Below, in pieces: positions 40,991 to 50,864 of a DNA stretch of 64,000 bases (positions are counted from its first letter, which is position 1; each line of letters starts with the position of its first letter). The notes beneath the pieces were generated by a model. That model saw only the letters and a program-made list of their open reading frames with translations. It did not search any database and was not told the origin of the DNA. Source of the DNA: Fimenecus sp052273625. GTDB lineage: Bacteria > Bacillota > Clostridia > Oscillospirales > Acutalibacteraceae. Location: NCBI GenBank assembly GCA_052273625.1, contig DAVZHW010000005.1:26560-90559 (forward strand). Reading direction: 5' to 3'. The translations under genes were made by a program, and so were the position numbers.

Positions 40991-42343
40991 TTATTTCACT
41001 TTTTCCAACTGCACTACGCACTCTATATGCACTGTTCTCGGAAAGAGGTCAACGGCGGTTAATTTGTCAACCTTATAGCCTAATTCCTCAAACAATTTAC
41101 AATCTCTCGCAAGCGTTGCGGGGTCGCAAGAAACATAGACCACTCTGTCTGGTGACATATTGCAGACCGTTTCCACGAGCGAAGCCTCGCAACCTTTTCT
41201 CGGTGGGTCAAGAACTATAACATTAGGCTTTGTGCCTTTTTCCTCAAGCATTTTCGCCGCTTCGGATGCGTCCGCACAATAAAACTCTGCGTTCTTTATG
41301 CCGTTTATTTCTGCGTTTACCTTAGCATCTGAAACCGCCTGTTTGATTATCTCGACTCCGATTACCTCTTTGCAACCGTCAGCCATTGAAAGACCGATAG
41401 TTCCCGCTCCGCAATACATATCCAAAAGTGTTTCATTGCCCGTAAGCGAAGCGTATTCCCTCGCCCTTTCATAAAGCCTTTGTGCCTGTGCGTGATTTAC
41501 CTGATAGAACGAAAGCGGAGAAAGTCTGATTTTCACACCGCACAATTCATCATAAATATAATCTTCGCCCCAAAGCGTTTTGCAAGCTCTGCCAAGAATA
41601 ACATTAGTCTTGTCTTTGTTTATGTTAATTACAACGCTTTTTATATCGCTTATAACAAGCAAGCGTTCAAGAAGCTTGTCTTTTTTCGGCAAGAAATCGG
41701 AATTTACGACAAGGCATACCATAATTTCCTTTGAAACCGTACCTTGTCTTATGTAAATATGTCTGATAATGCCTTTGTTCGTTTCGGGATTATAAACGGA
41801 AATGCCGTATTCGACAATCCATTTTCTTATTATCTTAACTATATCGGAAAACGCATCGGGCTGTAAAGCGCAATGAGGACAGTCTATAATTCTGTGCGTA
41901 TGAGAAGCGTAGAAACCGATTTTAAGCCTACCGTCAAAGCCGACGGGATATTCCGCTTTGTTGCGATAACCCACAATAGACTCCGCACCTATCATTTCGT
42001 CTATTTTCTTGTCAATTCCACCGAGGCGTAAAAACGCATTTTCGACCTTTTGGCGTTTCATTTCAAGCTCTGCGTCATATTTAATATGCCTAAACGCACA
42101 GCCTCCGCACGAATCAGAAGCCTCGCAATCGGAGTCGGTTCTGTCCTTAGACGGCTTTAAAATTTTAACGACTTTTCCTATCGCATAGGTCTTTTTTGCT
42201 TTGATTATATGCACCAAAGCCTTATCTCCTACAACAGCACCGCTTACGAACACAGCCATTTTGTCATAGTGCCCAACGCCGCTGCCCTCTGAAGAAAACG
42301 ACTCGATTTGCAACTCTATTTCTTGATTTTTTACAAGGGACAT
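40991..42343 (-). CDS. rlmD: 23S rRNA (uracil-C5)-methyltransferase, RlmD/RumA family
   Basis: 450 residues. An N-terminal TRAM domain (about 1-60) is followed by a [4Fe-4S] cluster motif (CEASDSCGGCAF near 75-86, plus CPHC later) and a SAM-binding domain (LLDMYCGAGTIGLSMA) with the catalytic Cys in VYVSCDPATLARD near the end. It converts a 23S rRNA uracil to 5-methyluridine; the specific position depends on the member (1939 in E. coli RlmD). The start has a GGAG site. It follows the palindromic element at 42366-42503. Confidence 0.92.
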   Translation of the reverse strand: MSLVKNQEIELQIESFSSEGSGVGHYDKMAVFVSGAVVGDKALVHIIKAKKTYAIGKVVKILKPSKDRTDSDCEASDSCGGCAFRHIKYDAELEMKRQKVENAFLRLGGIDKKIDEMIGAESIVGYRNKAEYPVGFDGRLKIGFYASHTHRIIDCPHCALQPDAFSDIVKIIRKWIVEYGISVYNPETNKGIIRHIYIRQGTVSKEIMVCLVVNSDFLPKKDKLLERLLVISDIKSVVININKDKTNVILGRACKTLWGEDYIYDELCGVKIRLSPLSFYQVNHAQAQRLYERAREYASLTGNETLLDMYCGAGTIGLSMADGCKEVIGVEIIKQAVSDAKVNAEINGIKNAEFYCADASEAAKMLEEKGTKPNVIVLDPPRKGCEASLVETVCNMSPDRVVYVSCDPATLARDCKLFEELGYKVDKLTAVDLFPRTVHIECVVQLEKVK

Positions 42344-42365
42344 ATATTTCTCCTATCTCGAAAAA

Positions 42366-42503
42366 ACGGACAGAAACCCTCGGCTGAGTGTTCATAAGGA
42401 AGTATTTGTTTCTCACATAAAAATCCGGTATGCTTTTTCGGCATAAAAGAATTTTTATAGCTACGAAACTGCCTTATTAACGCTCAGCCTTGCCTCTGTC
42501 CGT
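42366..42503. other. Long imperfect inverted repeat (structured RNA or MITE-like element)
   Basis: The outer arms ACGGACAGA and TCTGTCCGT match perfectly, followed inward by GGCTGAG/CTCAGCC, ATAAGG/CCTTAT and ATAAAAAT/ATTTTTAT, with TATGC/GCATA near the centre. Together they fold about 138 bases into one long hairpin with internal bulges. It occupies nearly the whole gap between rlmD and the M23 peptidase gene. There is no T-run, so it is more than a simple terminator. It may be a processed or regulatory RNA, or a miniature transposable element. Confidence 0.7.
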
Positions 42504-42509
42504 TGTATT

Positions 42510-44225
42510 TTATCTGCCTAAATAGCCCATCGGGTTTACTCTTGTTCCGTTGACATAAACCTCAAAGTGAAGATGAGGCCCTGTAACGTTACCCGTAGAG
42601 CCGATATTTCCAAGCTGTTGACCTGCCGAAACCCGCTGACCTGCCGATACCTTCAGCGAGCCCTTAATCATATGTGCATATCTCGTCTGCAAGCCGTTGC
42701 CGTGGTTAATGAGAACATTGTAACCCCAACTCGGATGATAACCTGCCGAAACGACCGTACCCGAAGCTGCCGCAACAACCGGACAGCCTGTACTGTTTCC
42801 GCCGGGCTTAACGATGTCGATACCGCCGTGAAGTCTGCCGTGCCTGTAGCCGAAGCCCGAGGATATGCTGTAAGCACCGATTGCGGGCCATACAAACTTG
42901 CCGCCGTAGGACTGAACCGTTCCGTAATTCTTGATACTGCCGTAGCCCGAAGAATACGTCTTTGTGCCGACCTGTATCTTCTCGTCAACAGCTTCCTTAG
43001 TGGTAACTCTCGAAACCTCCTTCGAGGAAACCCTCACGCCGTCGATATACGTTACAAGCTCCGTTATCTGCTGTTCGCCGTTTTGACCCTTTGTAACCGT
43101 CTTGCTCGTTCCCTTATACATACTTGAGTTTTCGACCTTAACGGTGTTATAAGGAACAGAAACTGCTCTGACCTCGGTCTTTGTAACCTGAACTCGTACA
43201 AAATTTACCTCGCTTGAAATAAGGACACGGTCGCCCACATGAATTTTCTCATTCAAGCCGGGATTTAACTCAAACAGCTTTGCGGTTGAAATACCGTATT
43301 TCTGCGCAATTCCCGAAACCGTATCGCCGGAAGCGACAGTATAATAAACCGCTTCGCTTTTCTTTGAATTAAGCTTTTCACTCAAGCGGTCCGCACCCCA
43401 AACGGCGTTATCGTCGTCGGGATAAAGTCCCTGAACATACTCAATGTCCTCAACGAAGCTCACAATTGCATTGCTGTCGCCTGCATCATAGCTTGTAAGA
43501 ATATTGTCGAAAACCGTCGTAGCGTCCGTCTCATTTTTAACGGCGCACAAAAACTCTCCGTCAATATAAATTCCGCAAGCGTTTGTAATATTCTTGTTGG
43601 AATACTCGATAATCTTATCGCAAATAGCCTCGGAGTCCTTCATATTGTTGAGCTTAACGGGCACAATCTTATACTGTGCGCTCTTTATGAGAGCCTCACC
43701 GTCATTTGCCGCAATAGCGGTTTTAAGCCTTTCCGTAGCCTTATCCTCTGCGTCAAGGTAAACCGATTCCGAGCTGACATAGCCTATATCGGCATTGTTG
43801 TAGGTTATTTTAAGTGCCAAATTCATACTGCTCCAATAGCGTATCGTTGCAATTAAAATGACAAGAGCCGCAACGGGTGTAACAATGTTCGTGAAAAACG
43901 AGAACACTATTCCGTGTCGCTGAAAAGCCTTTTTTACATAGGTCTTAAAGGTAACGGCCGCCTCATTCCTGTCCTGCTTAAACAGGGAAACGAGCTTTCT
44001 GAAAACACGTTTAATATCGCCGAAAAGCTCCTTTATTTCGGAATTTATATGCCTTGCCGAGCTTAACACAAGCTTATCGGCAATGACGAAGGCTGCAAAC
44101 AACACGGCAGACAAAGCCTTGACGGGCTTCATAACAAGCTTGCCGAGCCATTTGAAAAACCTTGTCACATACCTTGCGGTAAACAAACCGAGAATATATA
44201 GTTTTTTATAAATTAAATCAAACAT
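42510..44225 (-). CDS. Membrane-anchored M23 peptidase with LysM and G5 domains
   Basis: 571 residues from the ATG at 44225, which has a GGAG site; a start 13 codons upstream has none. Cytoplasmic N-terminus, one membrane helix (about 108-130), a 170-residue region of unknown fold, a LysM peptidoglycan-binding motif (YTVASGDTVSGIAQKYGIS... about 285-330), a G5 domain (about 335-425), and a C-terminal M23 metallopeptidase with HGGIDI and HLHFEV zinc ligands. It cuts peptide cross-links of peptidoglycan, presumably for growth or division. Ninety-two bases downstream of recG, so operon membership is uncertain. Confidence 0.92.
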   Translation of the reverse strand: MFDLIYKKLYILGLFTARYVTRFFKWLGKLVMKPVKALSAVLFAAFVIADKLVLSSARHINSEIKELFGDIKRVFRKLVSLFKQDRNEAAVTFKTYVKKAFQRHGIVFSFFTNIVTPVAALVILIATIRYWSSMNLALKITYNNADIGYVSSESVYLDAEDKATERLKTAIAANDGEALIKSAQYKIVPVKLNNMKDSEAICDKIIEYSNKNITNACGIYIDGEFLCAVKNETDATTVFDNILTSYDAGDSNAIVSFVEDIEYVQGLYPDDDNAVWGADRLSEKLNSKKSEAVYYTVASGDTVSGIAQKYGISTAKLFELNPGLNEKIHVGDRVLISSEVNFVRVQVTKTEVRAVSVPYNTVKVENSSMYKGTSKTVTKGQNGEQQITELVTYIDGVRVSSKEVSRVTTKEAVDEKIQVGTKTYSSGYGSIKNYGTVQSYGGKFVWPAIGAYSISSGFGYRHGRLHGGIDIVKPGGNSTGCPVVAAASGTVVSAGYHPSWGYNVLINHGNGLQTRYAHMIKGSLKVSAGQRVSAGQQLGNIGSTGNVTGPHLHFEVYVNGTRVNPMGYLGR

Positions 44226-44317
44226 AATATCTCCGTGAAAATCAACTTCAATTATAATGACCAAACTTACGATAACGAGTATTATATCACATTTTTACCG
44301 CCATTTCAAGCAAAGGC

Positions 44318-46354
44318 TTATGAACCGTAATTATCCTTGAACAAGGTATCGACTTGCTTACGCAACTTTCTGTTTTCATCACTCGACAAGGTTTTGTCGT
44401 TTGTGATTACATTTTGAGCGCAGCTTTGCGCCGCCATAAGCAAATGTGTATCCGTCATAACATCCGCAAGCCTCAATTTCGGCAAGCCGTGCTGCCTTTT
44501 TCCGAAGAAATCGCCGGGGCCTCTCATTTCGAGGTCAACATTCGCAATCTTAAAGCCGTCCGAGGTCGAGCACATTGTGTCAAAACGCTGCTTTGCCTCT
44601 TCTCCCTTTGCGTCGGAGACAAGAACGCAGGTTGATTTTTCGCTGCCTCTGCCTATTCTTCCCCTAAGCTGATGAAGCTGAGAAAGTCCGAAGCGCTCTG
44701 CATTTTCAATGACCATAATCGCCGCATTCGGCACGTCAACTCCGACCTCAATTACTACCGTCGCTATAAGCAGCTGAATTTCGCCCGAGGAAAACTTACG
44801 CATAACCTCATCCTTTTCGCGAGGCTTCATTTTTCCGTAGAGCAAGCCCAACTTGTAATTTGCGAACTCTCCCGAGGACAATTTTTTATAATATTTTTCG
44901 GCGCTTACCAAATCGTTATCAATTTCGCCCTCCTCGACAAGCGGACAGACAATATACCCTTGCAATCCTGCGTCAAGGTGTTTTTTAATATATTTGTATA
45001 TTCTTTCGTGATAGCTCGTATCAACGCAAAAGGTTTCGACATCTTTTCTGCCCGGCGGTAATTCGTCAAGCACCGACACATTCAAATCGCCGTACATAAT
45101 CATAGCGAGCGTTCTCGGTATCGGGGTTGCCGACATAACAAAAATATGCGGATTGTCGCCCTTTGCGGCAAAAGAGGAACGCTGTGCCACGCCGAAGCGG
45201 TGCTGCTCGTCGGTTATTACAAGACCGAGCCTGTTAAACTCAACATCCTCCTGAATTAAGGCGTGAGTGCCGATAATAAGCTTAGTTTCTCCGCTTGCAA
45301 GCCTTTGCTTTGCAAGATTTTTTTCAGATTTTTTCATACTTCCCGTGATAATATCAACGGTTATATCCGTATCCTTGAAAAACTTTTCAAAGGTTCTCAA
45401 ATGCTGCTCTGCAAGCACCTCCGTAGGTGCCATCATAGCGCATTGCCAGCCGTTTTTTACGCAAGTGTAAATAAGCGCCGCCGCAACCGCCGTTTTACCC
45501 GAACCGACATCGCCCTGCAAAAGTCTGTTCATCGGCTCCCCTGATTTCATATCCTCAATCGCTTCTCCGACAGCCCTAACCTGTACCGAGGTCGGAGAAA
45601 ACGGCAAATGCGAAAAGAATTCCTCCGAAAAATCTTTCTTTACGATACACTCTGTTTTGAGCGTTTGCGTTTTGCTTTTAAGCGATAAAAGACCGAGCTG
45701 TAAGATGAACAATTCCTCAAAAATGAGCCTGTTTCTTGCCTTGTCCAACGCTTCATAGCTTTCAGGGAAATGAATGTTGCGTATCGCAAAATCAAGTGAA
45801 CAAAGAGAATTTTCGGCAATTATATTGCTCGGCAAGCTCTCGGGGATTTCCTCGATTGAGTCAAGCGCATTTTTCACACATTTTGCAATAAGCTTTGAAT
45901 TAAGTCCTGCCGTCTGCGGATAAACAGGCTTTATGCCGGCTCCCGCACTCGCATTCGAAAACACGGGAGAAGCCATTTCCCTGCCGCCGAATTTAGACTG
46001 CGTTATCTTGCCGAAGAAATAATATTCCTCACCGCTTTTTAACATATTCGGTATGTATTTGTTATTAAAAAAGGTTAAATTTATAAGCCCTTGACCGTCG
46101 GTAATACTCGTTTTATAAAGCGTAGTCCCGCCGGGAATACGAATTTTCGACGGCGTATCACACACAATACCCTTTACGCAAATATTTGTATCAAACGGTG
46201 CTTCTCTGATAGGATAAACCGCACTCCAATCCTCGTAAGCTCTCGGATAAAAGCGCAAAAGAGCACCGACAGAGCCGACGGAAAGCCTTTGAAAAGCCTC
46301 CGCCCTAACACCGCCAACGCCCTTTAAGTATTTAATGTCGGTTGAAAAATTCAT
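44318..46354 (-). CDS. recG: ATP-dependent DNA helicase RecG
   Basis: 678 residues, full length. Wedge domain (about 1-150) followed by SF2 helicase motifs: Walker A GDVGSGKTAVAAALI, TDEQHRF as the DEAD-box variant of motif II (ITDEQHRFGVAQR), MSATPIPRT, and the C-terminal QLRGRIGRG motif VI. It remodels stalled replication forks and Holliday junctions. The ATG lies 10 bases after the FakA-like gene. Confidence 0.97.
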   Translation of the reverse strand: MNFSTDIKYLKGVGGVRAEAFQRLSVGSVGALLRFYPRAYEDWSAVYPIREAPFDTNICVKGIVCDTPSKIRIPGGTTLYKTSITDGQGLINLTFFNNKYIPNMLKSGEEYYFFGKITQSKFGGREMASPVFSNASAGAGIKPVYPQTAGLNSKLIAKCVKNALDSIEEIPESLPSNIIAENSLCSLDFAIRNIHFPESYEALDKARNRLIFEELFILQLGLLSLKSKTQTLKTECIVKKDFSEEFFSHLPFSPTSVQVRAVGEAIEDMKSGEPMNRLLQGDVGSGKTAVAAALIYTCVKNGWQCAMMAPTEVLAEQHLRTFEKFFKDTDITVDIITGSMKKSEKNLAKQRLASGETKLIIGTHALIQEDVEFNRLGLVITDEQHRFGVAQRSSFAAKGDNPHIFVMSATPIPRTLAMIMYGDLNVSVLDELPPGRKDVETFCVDTSYHERIYKYIKKHLDAGLQGYIVCPLVEEGEIDNDLVSAEKYYKKLSSGEFANYKLGLLYGKMKPREKDEVMRKFSSGEIQLLIATVVIEVGVDVPNAAIMVIENAERFGLSQLHQLRGRIGRGSEKSTCVLVSDAKGEEAKQRFDTMCSTSDGFKIANVDLEMRGPGDFFGKRQHGLPKLRLADVMTDTHLLMAAQSCAQNVITNDKTLSSDENRKLRKQVDTLFKDNYGS

Positions 46355-46364
46355 AATATCACTC

Positions 46365-48023
46365 TTATTCTACCGATATAATAAAATAATACACGGGTTG
46401 TCCGCCGGGAATTACATTTATTTCTATATTCGGAAATCTCTCCGAGAGTCGTTCGCTCAAAAGATTTGCCATACCCTCATCTGTTTCCTCGCCGTAATAA
46501 ATTGTGATAAATGATGCGTTATATTTTTTAGCCAAACGCCTTGAGGTACGATATGCAGCATTTACTATATCGTCCTCAACAAGAGTGATTTTACCGTCCT
46601 CCATACCGAGAATTTGACCTTTTTTAATCTTCTGTCCAAACGCTTCGCTGTCCCTTGCGGCAAATGTTACCTGTGCAGTATGAACAGCCTCGGCAGCCTT
46701 CATCATATTTAGAAGGTTAGCCTCAACATCTTCCGTTTCCGAAAAATTGAGCATTGCGCTGACGCCCTGTGTTAGAGTCTTTGTCTGAAGAACGGAAACT
46801 TTTCTGTCTGCAAGGTTTACCGTCTGTTCAGCTGCCATAATAATATTTTTATTATTCGGAAGCACAAAAACATGCCTTGCGGGTGTAGCCTCAATAGCCG
46901 ATAAAATATCATCTGTGCTCGGGTTCATTGTCTGACCGCCCGAAACTATATTATCTGCGCCAAGCTCCTTGAACAATTCAACAAAACCGTCGCCCGCAGC
47001 AACAGAAACAAAACCGTAATCCTTTGTCGGCTCAACAGGTGCTTGAGTTTGTTCCGACGCAGGAATTTCACTCTTTGCATTTTCCGCGCCAAGTTCCGCA
47101 TTTCTGTGTTGAAAACGCATATTGTCGATTTTTATATTCGTAAGCGGTCCGCATTTAAGAGCCGCCTGAATTACATTACCCGGCTCATTTGAATGAACAT
47201 GAACCTTGATTATATCATCATCCTCAACGACAACAACACAGTCACCGATTGATTCAAGATACGCCTTGAGAGCCGCCGCATTCGACTGCGCATTCTTTTC
47301 TTTGTTAATCAGGAACTCGCTGCAATATCCGAATTTAATATCTCCCGAAGCCGACGCAACAACACTTTTATCCGCTTTTGCCGACTCTTTTTTATCAAGT
47401 GTCTCGATAGGTTCAACGGATTTTCCGTCAACAATAACGCTCAACATTCCCTCGAGAATATATACGAAGCCTTGACCGCCCGCATCAACAACCCCTGCTT
47501 GCTTGAGAACAGGCAGCATTTCGGGAGTTTTCATAAGTGCGTCTTTTGCCGCTTCGTAAGCCGTTTTAAGAACTATTTTACAATCTGTTTCTTCAGTGTT
47601 TTTAACAGCCTCTGTCGCCATTCTGATAACCGTGAGAATTGTTCCCTCAGTGGGTTTCATAACAGCTTTGTATGCCGACTCCTTGCCAAGCTCAAGTGCC
47701 TTTGCAAGAGCTTTTCCGTCTGCCGAATCCATACCCTTAAATCCGTTTGAAATTCCTCTGAATATAAGCGAAAGGATAACGCCTGAGTTACCTCTTGCGC
47801 CTCTCAACAATGCCGCCGCAGCCTTTGCGGAAACACTTGCTATATCCGTCTGCTCACAAACCTGAAGTTCTCTTGCCGCCGCCGAAATTGTCATAGACAT
47901 ATTTGTACCTGTGTCCCCGTCGGGAACAGGAAAAACATTAAGAGCGTCAACCTCTTGTCTGTGATTTACTATATTGTTTGCGCCCGAAATCAACGCTTGC
48001 TTGAAAATGATACCGTTAAGCAT
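46365..48023 (-). CDS. DAK2-domain protein, FakA-like fatty-acid kinase catalytic subunit
   Basis: 552 residues, the usual FakA/YloV length. The N-terminal DAK2 domain opens with NHRQEVDALNVFPVPDGDTG and carries GARGNSGVILS (about 95-105), the ATP-binding elements; a middle region and C-terminal domain with CxN-type repeats follow. In Firmicutes FakA phosphorylates exogenous fatty acids held by FakB (DegV) proteins for membrane lipid synthesis. The preceding gene is an Asp23 protein, a conserved pair in the order asp23-fakA. No FakB gene is in the window. Confidence 0.88.
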   Translation of the reverse strand: MLNGIIFKQALISGANNIVNHRQEVDALNVFPVPDGDTGTNMSMTISAAARELQVCEQTDIASVSAKAAAALLRGARGNSGVILSLIFRGISNGFKGMDSADGKALAKALELGKESAYKAVMKPTEGTILTVIRMATEAVKNTEETDCKIVLKTAYEAAKDALMKTPEMLPVLKQAGVVDAGGQGFVYILEGMLSVIVDGKSVEPIETLDKKESAKADKSVVASASGDIKFGYCSEFLINKEKNAQSNAAALKAYLESIGDCVVVVEDDDIIKVHVHSNEPGNVIQAALKCGPLTNIKIDNMRFQHRNAELGAENAKSEIPASEQTQAPVEPTKDYGFVSVAAGDGFVELFKELGADNIVSGGQTMNPSTDDILSAIEATPARHVFVLPNNKNIIMAAEQTVNLADRKVSVLQTKTLTQGVSAMLNFSETEDVEANLLNMMKAAEAVHTAQVTFAARDSEAFGQKIKKGQILGMEDGKITLVEDDIVNAAYRTSRRLAKKYNASFITIYYGEETDEGMANLLSERLSERFPNIEINVIPGGQPVYYFIISVE

Positions 48024-48039
48024 TTATTTACTACTCCTA

Positions 48040-48393
48040 TTATTCCTTCATTCCGTCAACATAGACGGCAATTCTCTTAACCGTTCGGCCTGTCGATTTT
48101 TCAACGGTATATCTCACCTTGTTTTTAATCGAGTCAACAATAGCTTGAATATTGACACCGTAAGTCACGATAATATGCAAATCAATAACAAGCTCATCCG
48201 CTTCGGCACGCACAGATACACCTTGGTCGATATAATTATGGTGTCTGAATATAAGCTGACGAAGATTTTGCGTAGCTCCGCTGTTCGCCATTCCTGCGAC
48301 ACCAAAGCATGAGGCTACCGTATGACCGATAAGGTCTGAAAAATAATGCTCATGCAATTCTGTTGTTCCGAGATGATTTTCAAATTTAATCAT
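48040..48393 (-). CDS. Asp23/Gls24-family envelope stress protein
   Basis: 117 residues from the ATG at 48393, which has AAAGG nearby; the open frame goes 19 codons further but reads as non-coding. The body matches Asp23/YloU: HIIVTYGVNIQAIVDSIKNKV then VRYTVEKSTGRTVKRIAVYVDG at the end. In Staphylococcus it coats the inner membrane face; its role in clostridia is less clear. It is the first gene ahead of fakA-like and recG, spaced 16 bases from the former. Confidence 0.88.
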   Translation of the reverse strand: MIKFENHLGTTELHEHYFSDLIGHTVASCFGVAGMANSGATQNLRQLIFRHHNYIDQGVSVRAEADELVIDLHIIVTYGVNIQAIVDSIKNKVRYTVEKSTGRTVKRIAVYVDGMKE

Positions 48394-48477
48394 ATTCACT
48401 GAACCTTTCCGGCTGTATAATAAACCCATCTCGCTCCGTTTCAGCCACAACGAAGCGATAAATCTATCTACTTATAT

Positions 48478-49983
48478 TTATTCCGCCGATTTTTCCCAAT
48501 TTTCCATATTGCCGTAAATGTCAAACGGAGAATAAGTAAAGTCGGGCGTAATACCCTTTGAATAAGCTGCCATTCCCATTCTGTAACACAGCGGAATAAA
48601 CGGCATTTCATTAAAAAATGCATCATTTACGGTTTTAATATCAGCTTGGCCGTTCTTGAATGAATTATAAGCGGTGGCAAAACTTCCGTTTGTCTCAATA
48701 GCCATTCCCGACCTACCGTCAAAAAGTGAGGATAAGTCGAAATTCTCACAAAGCTTGACCTCTCCGATATACGTTTCGTAATTTCTGCTTAAAACTCTCT
48801 GCCTGTAAACGTCGCCGCTGACAGCATCAACCGTAACCGAAAAGCCACGCTCTCCGAGCTGACGTGCGATTTTCTGCGCCGCTGAAACTCTGAAGCTGTT
48901 TTCCGAATTTACAAGTATCGAAAACGAAAGCACATTGGTCTGATCGGTTTTAACTCCGTTTTTCGTATAATAATTATACCCCATTTTTGAAAGAATGGAA
49001 TCACTTTTTGTAACATCGCCCTTTGCCGAGGGAAGCTCCTGTGAAGCGAGCATATTATAATCGGGATTAAATACGGTAACGGCCGACTTCGCATAGCCCT
49101 GATATGCGCCCTGACTTATATCCTCTTTGTCGATTGCATAATAAAGCGCCGTGCGTATCGCCGAGGACGAGAGCGCACCCGTCGGATTTATTCCGAGGAA
49201 CACGAAATTATTGAGCGTAACCGCCCTGTTCTGCGCTACAATCCTCTTGTAATTTCCGCTTGAAAAATCCTCAAACAGATAATTTATATTTCCTATTTCA
49301 ACCGCATTCGTGATATATTCAAGCTTCTTTATATCGTGAAGCGTTATCTTAGAGATTTTACTTGCGGTCTCACTTTTCGGATTTACCGTAAGCGTTGTGG
49401 TGTTTTCAAAGACAAAACGTCCCGAGCCCGTCGGAACAGCGTCCGAGCTTTCGGCTGTTCCCTGCTTGACTATCGGGAAGGTCAAAATGTTTTGGCAAAG
49501 TGAGTCGGGAGCTGCAAGGGTAAATATGACCGTTGAGCCTGAAGCGTTAACCGAATTGATATTTGAAAGCCTTTGTGAAAACGCAACGGACGCTTTAGCC
49601 TTATTAAAAGAGTAGACAACATCTTTTGCCGTAACGGCTGCTCCGTCGCTGAACACCGCATTTTTAAGCGTAACGCTGACCTTTGTGCCGTCTGTTGCGA
49701 TGCTGTCCGCAAGCACCGCCTCAGCCGAATAATCCGATTTTACCGTATAAAGCGGTTGACAGTAAAGCGAAGCCAACGCAATATTTTCGCTGCCCGTTGC
49801 GAAATACGGATTTAATGAGTCACTCGTTGCATACGGCAAAATAATCTCCGCCGTCTGCGTATTTCCCGTTCCCGTATTTGTGTTTGTTTCTCCCTCGGGA
49901 GTTGCCGGAGTGTTAGTGCAAGAGCAAAGCAGGATTGCAACCGCCGTCAGTGCACAGCAAAACGCAATTATCCTCTTTTTCAC
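48478..49983 (-). CDS. Peptide/nickel-type substrate-binding lipoprotein (SBP family 5)
   Basis: 501 residues. The N-terminal signal peptide ends in a lipobox (LLCSC, lipidated Cys 22) followed by a Thr/Asn linker. The mature protein begins ILPYATSDSLNPYFATGSEN, has KDVVYSFNKAK near residue 121, and contains ALYYAIDKEDISQGAY, all typical of the extracellular solute-binding family 5. It binds oligopeptides or similar ligands for an ABC importer, but no permease or ATPase genes flank it, so it must work with genes elsewhere. It lies 16 bases after ymdB. Confidence 0.88.
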   Translation of the reverse strand: MKKRIIAFCCALTAVAILLCSCTNTPATPEGETNTNTGTGNTQTAEIILPYATSDSLNPYFATGSENIALASLYCQPLYTVKSDYSAEAVLADSIATDGTKVSVTLKNAVFSDGAAVTAKDVVYSFNKAKASVAFSQRLSNINSVNASGSTVIFTLAAPDSLCQNILTFPIVKQGTAESSDAVPTGSGRFVFENTTTLTVNPKSETASKISKITLHDIKKLEYITNAVEIGNINYLFEDFSSGNYKRIVAQNRAVTLNNFVFLGINPTGALSSSAIRTALYYAIDKEDISQGAYQGYAKSAVTVFNPDYNMLASQELPSAKGDVTKSDSILSKMGYNYYTKNGVKTDQTNVLSFSILVNSENSFRVSAAQKIARQLGERGFSVTVDAVSGDVYRQRVLSRNYETYIGEVKLCENFDLSSLFDGRSGMAIETNGSFATAYNSFKNGQADIKTVNDAFFNEMPFIPLCYRMGMAAYSKGITPDFTYSPFDIYGNMENWEKSAE

Positions 49984-49999
49984 GGCAGTCGCCTCCTTT

Positions 50000-50782
50000 T
50001 TATATACTTATTCGCTCAACCGAAACGGTTTTTCCGCTTGAACGGTCTATCTCAAATATTATACCCTGCAAGAGAGCGTTGTCATTGGGATTTTCAAATC
50101 TTACAGGCATATTTGTACGCATTTTTTCAATCGCAAGCTCGGGCTTAACACCTATTACCGAAAGCGACGGGCCCGTCATTCCGACGTCGGTTATATAGCC
50201 CGTTCCGTTTGGCAAAATCTGTTCGTCTGCCGTCTGAACGTGAGTATGTGTGCCGTACACAGCCGAAACCTTTCCGTCAAGGTAAAATCCGAGTGCCTTT
50301 TTTTCCGCTGTTGCCTCTGCGTGCAAGTCTACAATAATTATGTTGACCTCATCACGAAGCTTTTTTATTGCCTCATCCATACAATCGAAAGGATTTTTGA
50401 GGCTTTCCATATAGACCGTGCCGAGAACATTTACAACGCCTATTCTGACAAAGCCTTTGTCAACGATCGTATATCCTCTGCCGGGGCAATCCTCCGAATA
50501 ATTTATAGGACGTATTATCGAATACGAATTTTCAAGCGTTTCGTAAAATTCACGACGCTTGAACGTATGATTTCCGCCTGTAATGACATCTGCACCGCTT
50601 GCAAAAATATGCTCACACGAAAAAGCGGTCATTCCGTTTCCGACTGCGGCATTTTCGCCGTTTACAATACAAACATCTATATTTTTTTCTTTTTTAAGCG
50701 AGGGCAAAAGCTCCCTCAATTTTTCACAGCCCACAGCCGAAACAACGTCGCCGACTGCAAGCACCCTTACGGTTTTATTCAT
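50000..50782 (-). CDS. ymdB: YmdB-family metallophosphoesterase
   Basis: 260 residues. Two-metal phosphoesterase with AVGDVV (near residue 10), NGENAAVGNGM, GGNHTF and GTHTHVQTADEQILP as ligand motifs. In Bacillus YmdB hydrolyses 2',3'-cyclic nucleotides and acts with RNase Y on biofilm gene expression. It lies directly after rny (a terminator is between), the conserved order. Two other annotations, phosphatase and cyclic-AMP esterase, are used for the same family. Confidence 0.93.
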   Translation of the reverse strand: MNKTVRVLAVGDVVSAVGCEKLRELLPSLKKEKNIDVCIVNGENAAVGNGMTAFSCEHIFASGADVITGGNHTFKRREFYETLENSYSIIRPINYSEDCPGRGYTIVDKGFVRIGVVNVLGTVYMESLKNPFDCMDEAIKKLRDEVNIIIVDLHAEATAEKKALGFYLDGKVSAVYGTHTHVQTADEQILPNGTGYITDVGMTGPSLSVIGVKPELAIEKMRTNMPVRFENPNDNALLQGIIFEIDRSSGKTVSVERISI

Positions 50783-50832
50783 AATTCACCGATTTCTATA
50801 TCTGTCTTTCAATCTGTCTTTTATCGGAAAAA

Positions 50833-50854
50833 GCCCTGACTGCACAGTCAGGGC
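50833..50854 (-). terminator. Terminator of rny
   Basis: GCCCTGACTG, 2-base centre, CAGTCAGGGC: a perfect 10-bp stem followed on the minus strand by TTTTT. It lies between rny and ymdB. Confidence 0.85.
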
Positions 50855-50864
50855 CGCCGATTTT

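Noticed and set aside
40364..41062. A 232-codon + strand frame across the acetyltransferase and rlmD
   Set aside because: It spans two well-identified minus-strand genes and has no recognisable motif.
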